DNA from: CALOCV01 sp942491955
GTDB lineage: Bacteria; Chlamydiota; Chlamydiia; Chlamydiales; CALOCV01
Assembly (NCBI GenBank): GCA_942491955.1
Contig: CALOCV010000030.1
Coordinates: 139,442-203,441 of the forward strand
Direction of reading: 5' to 3'
Length of the DNA: 64,000 nucleotides
Of this stretch, positions 61,764 through 64,000 are shown piece by piece (position 1 is the stretch's first letter; each line of letters opens with the position of its first letter). The position numbers and the translations under genes are program-made. A model generated the notes under the pieces. The model was not told the DNA's origin and did no database searches. It saw only the letters and a program-made list of their open reading frames with translations.

Positions 61764-62623
61764 GAACCTGTTTAAAATCTTTCTAATCCTGTATAAAAAT
61801 TGCTTTCAAAACTTTGGAGGCAATGATGGCTCACTCTTATCCAAGCGATATTTCTCGAAAGCAATTTGACAAAATCAAACCTTTGCTTGACTCTGTGCGA
61901 AAAAAAACACGCCCTAGAACCGTAGACCTTTTTGATATTTTTTGTGGAATTTTATATGTTTTAAAAAGTGGCTGTCAGTGGCGTATGTTGCCAAAAGAAT
62001 ATCCTAAATGGGAACTTTGCTATTACTATTTCAAGTTATGGAAAGAAAGCGATGATAATTCAGCAAGCATCCTTGAGAAAGTTTAAAAAAAAAATGGTTG
62101 GAGAGGTCCGACAAAACAATGGTCGGAAAGAGAAAACCAGTTTTATAATAATTGATGCGCAAAGCGTTAAAAATACCGATACAGCTGAGAGTAAAGGGTA
62201 TGATGCAGGAAAAAAAATTTCAGGGATAAAACGACACATCGCTGTAGACACCCAAGGATTACCTCATGCAATTCATATAACTACAGCAAATATTACAGAT
62301 AGGAAAGGAGCGCTAGAAGCATGTTCATTGAAGAAGAATTTTTTATCTGAAGTAAAAAACGTTTTAGCTGATGGAGGATACTCTGGAGAACCATTTTCAG
62401 ATGGTATTCAAGAGATATTGGGTTGTCCAGTAGAAATAGCCAAGAGAAATGAATTGCATACTTTTAAAGTGATTCCCAAAAGATGGGTTGTGGAACGTTC
62501 TTTTAGCTGGCTTGAAAAGTGTAGAAGATTATGGAAAAACTGTGAAAGAAAGCTAAATACTAGCTTAACTATGGTAGTCTTAGCATTTGTAGTTCTTCTT
62601 TTAAAAAGATTTTAAACAGGTTC
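61764..62623 (+). mobile_element. IS5-like element (IS427 type), 860 bp, second copy
   Basis: Inverted ends GAACCTGTTTAAAATCTTT (61764) and the inverse ending AAACAGGTTC (62623). The flanks read TGA on the left and TAA on the right, so the original target duplication is not intact. It is related to 19022-20436 but lacks the GxxExxY insert. Confidence 0.85.
61823..62615 (+). pseudogene. IS5-family transposase, two frames, probably inactive
   Basis: Frame A (ATG 61823 or 61826 after GGAGG) stops at TAA near 62086, just before a ten-A run. Frame B (from about 62094) carries the DDE part: IIIDAQSVKNTD, VLADGGYSGE, WVVERSFSWLEKCRRL. Compared with the copy at 19576-20368, one T is lost before the A-run (GTTTAA against ATTTTAA), so frame A ends before the slippery site. 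Joining the frames by the usual slip looks impossible unless slippage occurs in the T-run. Confidence 0.75.
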
Positions 62624-62654
62624 TAAGCAAGGCAAATTGCAGGGGATTGTATCA

Positions 62655-62885
62655 ATGAAAATATTTTATAATACAACCTCTCCAAAAGACTCAATTGTCG
62701 AGAAAATGATCAAAAGGGGAACGGCTCAATGGCGCTATGGTGCACGACATATTAGTCTTGCAATCCAAAATCACCACCCTTTCTCTCTTTTTGATAGAAT
62801 CCAACACCTGGTTCTTGGGGTTCTTGAGTGCATTCCTTTGATCGGTCTCGGCGTAGTGATTGCTGATTATGTTGTAAATCGATGA
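62655..62885 (+). CDS. Small membrane-associated protein, unknown
   Basis: The 76-residue product starts at ATG 62655 (AGGGG ten bases upstream). A basic N-terminal half (KRGTAQWRYGARH) is followed by one hydrophobic segment (about residues 50-72). The IS5-like element lies 32 bases before it. A second copy in unit 2 (63319-63548) has lost the ATG. No family recognised. Confidence 0.55.
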   Translation: MKIFYNTTSPKDSIVEKMIKRGTAQWRYGARHISLAIQNHHPFSLFDRIQHLVLGVLECIPLIGLGVVIADYVVNR

Positions 62886-62972
62886 ATAGTCATGGAGTTG
62901 CAGCGAGTATTCTTAAACAAGGCTTTTGTCGTTTTATTCGTAAAACAGTTTTGAACGAGTTTTTAGAAAATA

Positions 62973-63257
62973 AACTACCACAGAGCCCACAGAGAACACA
63001 GAGGGAGGACATATAGATTGTTTAGTGCATCCAGAAATGTCTGAAGAAGTTGTAGAGGATCAAGTAATTATAGAAATTAAATCTGTGAATGGAATAGCTC
63101 CAATACACGAAGCACAACGACTATCTTATTTAAAGCTCTAAGGAGCTTGTGCCCGAGGATTGCTTATCAATTTTAATGTGAAACGATTGGTAGAAGGCAT
63201 TCGTCGAATGAAAATATAACCCTCTCTCTGTGCTCTCTGTGGGCTCTGTGGTAGTTT
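62973..63257 (+). mobile_element. Degenerate GxxExxY element in repeat unit 1
   Basis: Both CACAGAG-type ends are present (AAACTACCACAGAG and CTCTGTGGTAGTTT), but about 200 bases of the gene are deleted. The remaining frame reads VVEDQVIIEIKSVNGIAPIH and then meets TAA, where the intact gene at 19111-19509 has TAT. The C-terminal GLLINFNVKRLVEGIRRMK follows. Confidence 0.8.
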
Positions 63258-63318
63258 TTATTGCTGAGATATGTCAACCAAGTTTCTTAAGTAAAGCAAA
63301 TTGTAGGGGATTGTTCAT

Positions 63319-63548
63319 TTAAAAGATTTTATAATATAACCTCTCCAAAAGACTCAATTGTCGAGAAAATGATCAAAAGGGGAACGGCTCAATGGCGCTA
63401 TGGTGCACGACATATTAGTCTTGCAATCCAAAATCACCACCCTTTCTCTCTTTTTGATAGAATCCAACACCTGGTTCTTGGGGTTCTTGAGTGCATTCCT
63501 TTGATCGGTCTCGGCGTAGTGATTGCTGATTATGTTGTAAATCGATGA
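63319..63548 (+). pseudogene. Second copy of the 76-residue gene, start lost
   Basis: It matches 62655-62885 almost exactly from the sixth codon on, but the start region reads TTCATTTAAAAG instead of an ATG. An internal ATG at about codon 18 could still give a shorter product carrying the membrane segment. Confidence 0.65.
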
Positions 63549-63634
63549 ATAGTCATGGAGTTGCAGCGAGTATTCTTAAACAAGGCTTTTGTCGTTTTAT
63601 TCGTAAAACAGTTTTGAACGAGTTTTTAGAAAAT

Positions 63635-63919
63635 AAACTACCACAGAGCCCACAGAGAACACAGAGGGAGGACATATAGATTGTTTAGTGCATCCAGAAA
63701 TGTCTGAAGAAGTTGTAGAGGATCAAGTAATTATAGAAATTAAATCTGTGAATGGAATAGCTCCAATACACGAAGCACAACGACTATCTTATTTAAAGCT
63801 CTAAGGAGCTTGTGCCCGAGGATTGCTTATCAATTTTAATGTGAAACGATTGGTAGAAGGCATTCGTCGAATGAAAATATAACCTCTCTCTGTGCTCTCT
63901 GTGGGCTCTGTGGTAGTTT
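63635..63919 (+). mobile_element. Degenerate GxxExxY element in repeat unit 2
   Basis: Copy of 62973-63257 with one base fewer in the right terminal repeat. It shares the same internal deletion and the same TAA nonsense codon, so decay preceded the tandem duplication. Confidence 0.8.
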
Positions 63920-64000
63920 TTATTGCTGAGATATGTCAACCAAGTTTCTTAAGTAAAGCAAATTGTAGGGGATTGTTCATTTAAAAGATTTTATAATATA

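Larger units (their letters stand above)
62637..64000 (+). repeat. Tandem array of about 662-bp units, running off the window
   Basis: Unit 1 62637-63300, unit 2 63301-63962, unit 3 from 63963. Each unit has a small-gene segment followed by a degenerate GxxExxY element. Units 1 and 2 differ mainly in the first 40 bases and in one C near 63221. Near-identity over 660 bases suggests recent tandem duplication or an assembly effect at a contig end. Confidence 0.85.

Noticed and set aside
1..64000. tRNA or rRNA genes
   Set aside because: I looked through the intergenic stretches for cloverleaf or rRNA signatures and saw none. RNase P RNA is the only RNA gene that I can support.

Overview
This window comes from a bacterium of the phylum Chlamydiae, outside the classical Chlamydiaceae. 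Three gene blocks follow the order I recall from Chlamydia trachomatis: lon - heptose adenylyltransferase - (rhomboid) - rnz - xerC - ABC-F; glyA - clpP - dapF - UPF0158 (CT432 to CT429); and cdsZ (CT398) next to rnpB. An LcrH/SycD-type III secretion chaperone lies close to xerD, much like the CT862-CT864 region. A free-living or amoeba-associated chlamydia is suggested by genes and elements that Chlamydiaceae lack or rarely have: aconitase, two P-type ATPases, a vanadium haloperoxidase, insertion sequences and many dispersed repeats. Family and genus cannot be fixed from the window alone.

Layout. 1-3.8 kb: an edge-truncated gene, der, and three tandem paralogues of an unknown helical family (one broken). 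4-9.9 kb: proton-pumping-type P-type ATPase, GYF-domain protein, an Asp23/AmaP-like pair, purine permease and mnmM. 9.9-13.9 kb: an IS1634-like element bounded by a 445/446-bp duplication of the gene it hit. 14.3-17.6 kb: gatCAB. 17.6-20.5 kb: a 162-bp MITE, LcrH-type chaperone, an Inc-like membrane protein, and an IS5-like element carrying a nested GxxExxY element. 20.5-23.5 kb: pgi - unknown - xerD on the minus strand. 23.7-33.2 kb: the lon-to-folE cluster on the plus strand. 33.2-37.4 kb: a decayed ankyrin gene, second MITE, outer membrane protein, identical 59-bp palindromes and the haloperoxidase. 37.5-43.5 kb: rnpB, cdsZ, glyA, clpP, dapF, UPF0158. 43.5-49.3 kb: a USP-type deubiquitinase, a broken heavy-metal ATPase, an outer membrane protein and a DUF2156 protein. 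49.3-52.5 kb: repeat graveyard followed by a two-gene effector-like module between 33-bp direct repeats. 52.5-60.3 kb: aconitase, TIGR01777 epimerase, a secreted Asn/Pro-rich protein, an SDR-SRPBCC fusion and a TolC-like fusion. 60.3-64 kb: DUF4143 ATPase, a second IS5-like copy and a tandem array of about 662-bp units that runs off the window.

How it works together. Housekeeping blocks cover amidated-tRNA synthesis (gatCAB), tRNA maturation (rnpB, rnz, mnmM), chromosome dimer resolution (xerC, xerD), proteolysis (lon, clpP, rhomboid) and lysine/peptidoglycan and folate precursors (dapF, folE). Host-interaction genes are scattered between them: T3SS chaperone, Inc-like proteins, ankyrin protein and the USP-like deubiquitinase.

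Two themes stand out. First, there are many small mobile or palindromic sequences, several nested in each other. Second, at least seven genes carry one-base frame breaks, several in short homopolymers and some in genes expected to be essential. That raises the question of residual sequencing errors versus real decay. Every functional call is from sequence reading only; no database search was possible.
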